DNA of 5,120 bases from an uncultured Phascolarctobacterium sp. (GTDB lineage Bacteria > Bacillota > Negativicutes > Acidaminococcales > Acidaminococcaceae): contig CAMFET010000080.1 of NCBI GenBank assembly GCA_945949475.1, positions 1 through 5,120 of the forward strand, in the 5' to 3' direction. The notes beneath the pieces are model-generated. The model was not told where the DNA came from. It saw only the letters and a program-made list of their open reading frames with translations, and made no database searches. A program made the translations under genes and the position numbers. Of this stretch, positions 4,405 through 5,120 are shown piece after piece. Numbering within the stretch: the first letter of the stretch is position 1; each line of letters begins with the position of its first letter.

Positions 4405-4822
4405 CGAGATCAGACCGGAGAGATTTGTAGAATTCTATGAAATTGAAAATGCTGTAATATACTTGCTCGCTTGGATCGTAGGCATCATAAATATCGGTCG
4501 ATAGAGCTATTTCGAACCTTTGGCTATCCTTAGGGCTATACACAGCGGCGACAGCTTTTGAATAGCACAGATATGAACTAAAGTTGTTAAGGCTAAGCCA
4601 GTTTTCGCTATTAGGGACGAAGGGGAATCCTGTGAAAAGCGTGAGCCTTGAACCATCATTGATGCGCGTTACTATCAAAAATAAATGGCGGCTTTGGTCA
4701 TGCCCAAGGTTAACCGAAAGAGCATTACCTTGTTTATCAAAATCAACTGGAAGATTGGTTTCTTCAAGGTATTTTGTGAGTTTGTCAAAAAAATCGATTT
4801 GTTCGTAGAAGTCATTGTTCAT
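4370..4822 (-). CDS. Unrecognised 150-aa protein, possibly small alpha/beta YbjN/secretion-chaperone-like fold
   Basis: The start at 4820-4822 has a perfect AAGGAGG on the minus strand, 8 bases before ATG. The product is 150 residues, acidic and aromatic. It has an N-terminal helix (about 4-21, QIDFFDKLTKYLEE), then several beta-type segments (about 34-75 and 85-108). It ends in a helix pair (about 124-143, IFNFIEFYKSLRSDLEKL). A helix, then a twisted sheet, then a helix resembles the YbjN / type III chaperone-like fold. This is a fold impression only, not a sequence match, and no catalytic motif is seen. It is the second gene of an operon: the upstream gene ends 20 bases before this start. 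Cytoplasmic location is expected because no signal or membrane segment is present. Confidence 0.8.
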   Translation of the reverse strand: MNNDFYEQIDFFDKLTKYLEETNLPVDFDKQGNALSVNLGHDQSRHLFLIVTRINDGSRLTLFTGFPFVPNSENWLSLNNFSSYLCYSKAVAAVYSPKDSQRFEIALSTDIYDAYDPSEQVYYSIFNFIEFYKSLRSDLEKLTSSIILLS

Positions 4823-4842
4823 AAGTTTTTCCTCCTTGGTTA

Positions 4843-5120
4843 TTAAGGATTTAAGCTATTAGAATTCCAGTCGCGCTTAACACCCTGAAAGCTTTGTTCA
4901 TTGGGCTCAGTCAGCAACTCTGCATAGGGAAAAAGTACTCTGATACTATCTCGCAGGAAGTTAAGAGCATATGTGCAATTGACTTTATCTTCGCTTGAAA
5001 TTGCAATATCAACTTCCAGAATGCAGTCCATTTCAGCGTAAGTGAACTGGCTAAGAACGATATGAGCATCATGTTTTTTTGCTGCGATTGTAATCAAGGT
5101 TCTAATTTCCTTCAGCGTGT
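4843..5120 (-). CDS. Unrecognised protein, N-terminus outside the window (partial)
   Basis: The minus-strand frame ends with TAA at 4843-4845 and stays open to the right edge, giving at least 92 residues. A TTG at 5095-5097 is a possible internal start, but it lacks a clear ribosome binding site at proper distance. The reading before it (LKEIRTL) continues naturally, so the gene most likely begins beyond 5120. Visible parts are an alpha/beta segment (ITIAAKKHDAHIVLSQF), an acidic strand around ILEVDIAISSED, a helix near YALNFLRDSIRVLF, and a polar tail rich in Asn and Ser. I do not recognise the family. It is in an operon with the 150-aa gene downstream, whose ribosome binding site lies just after this stop. 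Confidence 0.7.
   Translation of the reverse strand, partial: TLKEIRTLITIAAKKHDAHIVLSQFTYAEMDCILEVDIAISSEDKVNCTYALNFLRDSIRVLFPYAELLTEPNEQSFQGVKRDWNSNSLNP

Overview
The window looks like an accessory region of a low-GC Bacillota genome. The evidence is the strong AAGGAGG/GGAGG ribosome binding sites, the sigma-A-type promoters, the intrinsic terminators with T-tracts and an RpoA C-terminal-like domain of Bacillus type. A Negativicutes or Clostridia host is a guess only. No transposase, integrase, CRISPR array or rRNA is visible. Much of the middle of the window is non-protein-coding and is filled with structured RNA candidates.

Left part (1-570, minus strand): a small basic protein with a GGAREGAGRK N-terminus, of the kind often seen in phage and plasmid gene sets. 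It has its own good promoter, a palindromic operator candidate and a terminator.

Centre left (718-1875, plus strand): a near-consensus promoter drives two tandem ~95-nt structured RNA units, each ending in an intrinsic terminator. A gene for a stand-alone RNA polymerase alpha C-terminal domain (alpha-CTD) follows directly, then an unknown acidic protein that starts at GTG. There is almost no room for a promoter between the second terminator and the alpha-CTD gene, so the operon probably depends on read-through of both RNA units.

Centre (2154-3779, plus strand): two copies of a ~104-nt RNA element with its own terminator flank a poly(ADP-ribose) glycohydrolase (PARG)/macrodomain-type gene. 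The copies share 63 identical bases, and their 3' arms differ in ways that keep the stems paired. Between the PARG gene and the second copy lies a tRNA-Pro(UGG)-like RNA with all four stems intact but several non-canonical features, followed by a strong terminator hairpin.

Right part (3831-5120): an unrecognised 116-aa protein on the plus strand converges on a two-gene minus-strand operon of unknown function (a 150-aa protein and an upstream gene that runs off the window).

The main candidates for something undescribed are the tandem terminator-bearing leader in front of the orphan alpha-CTD gene, and the RNA / PARG / tRNA-like / RNA cluster. How these parts work together is inference. None of the RNAs could be matched to a named family by eye with confidence.
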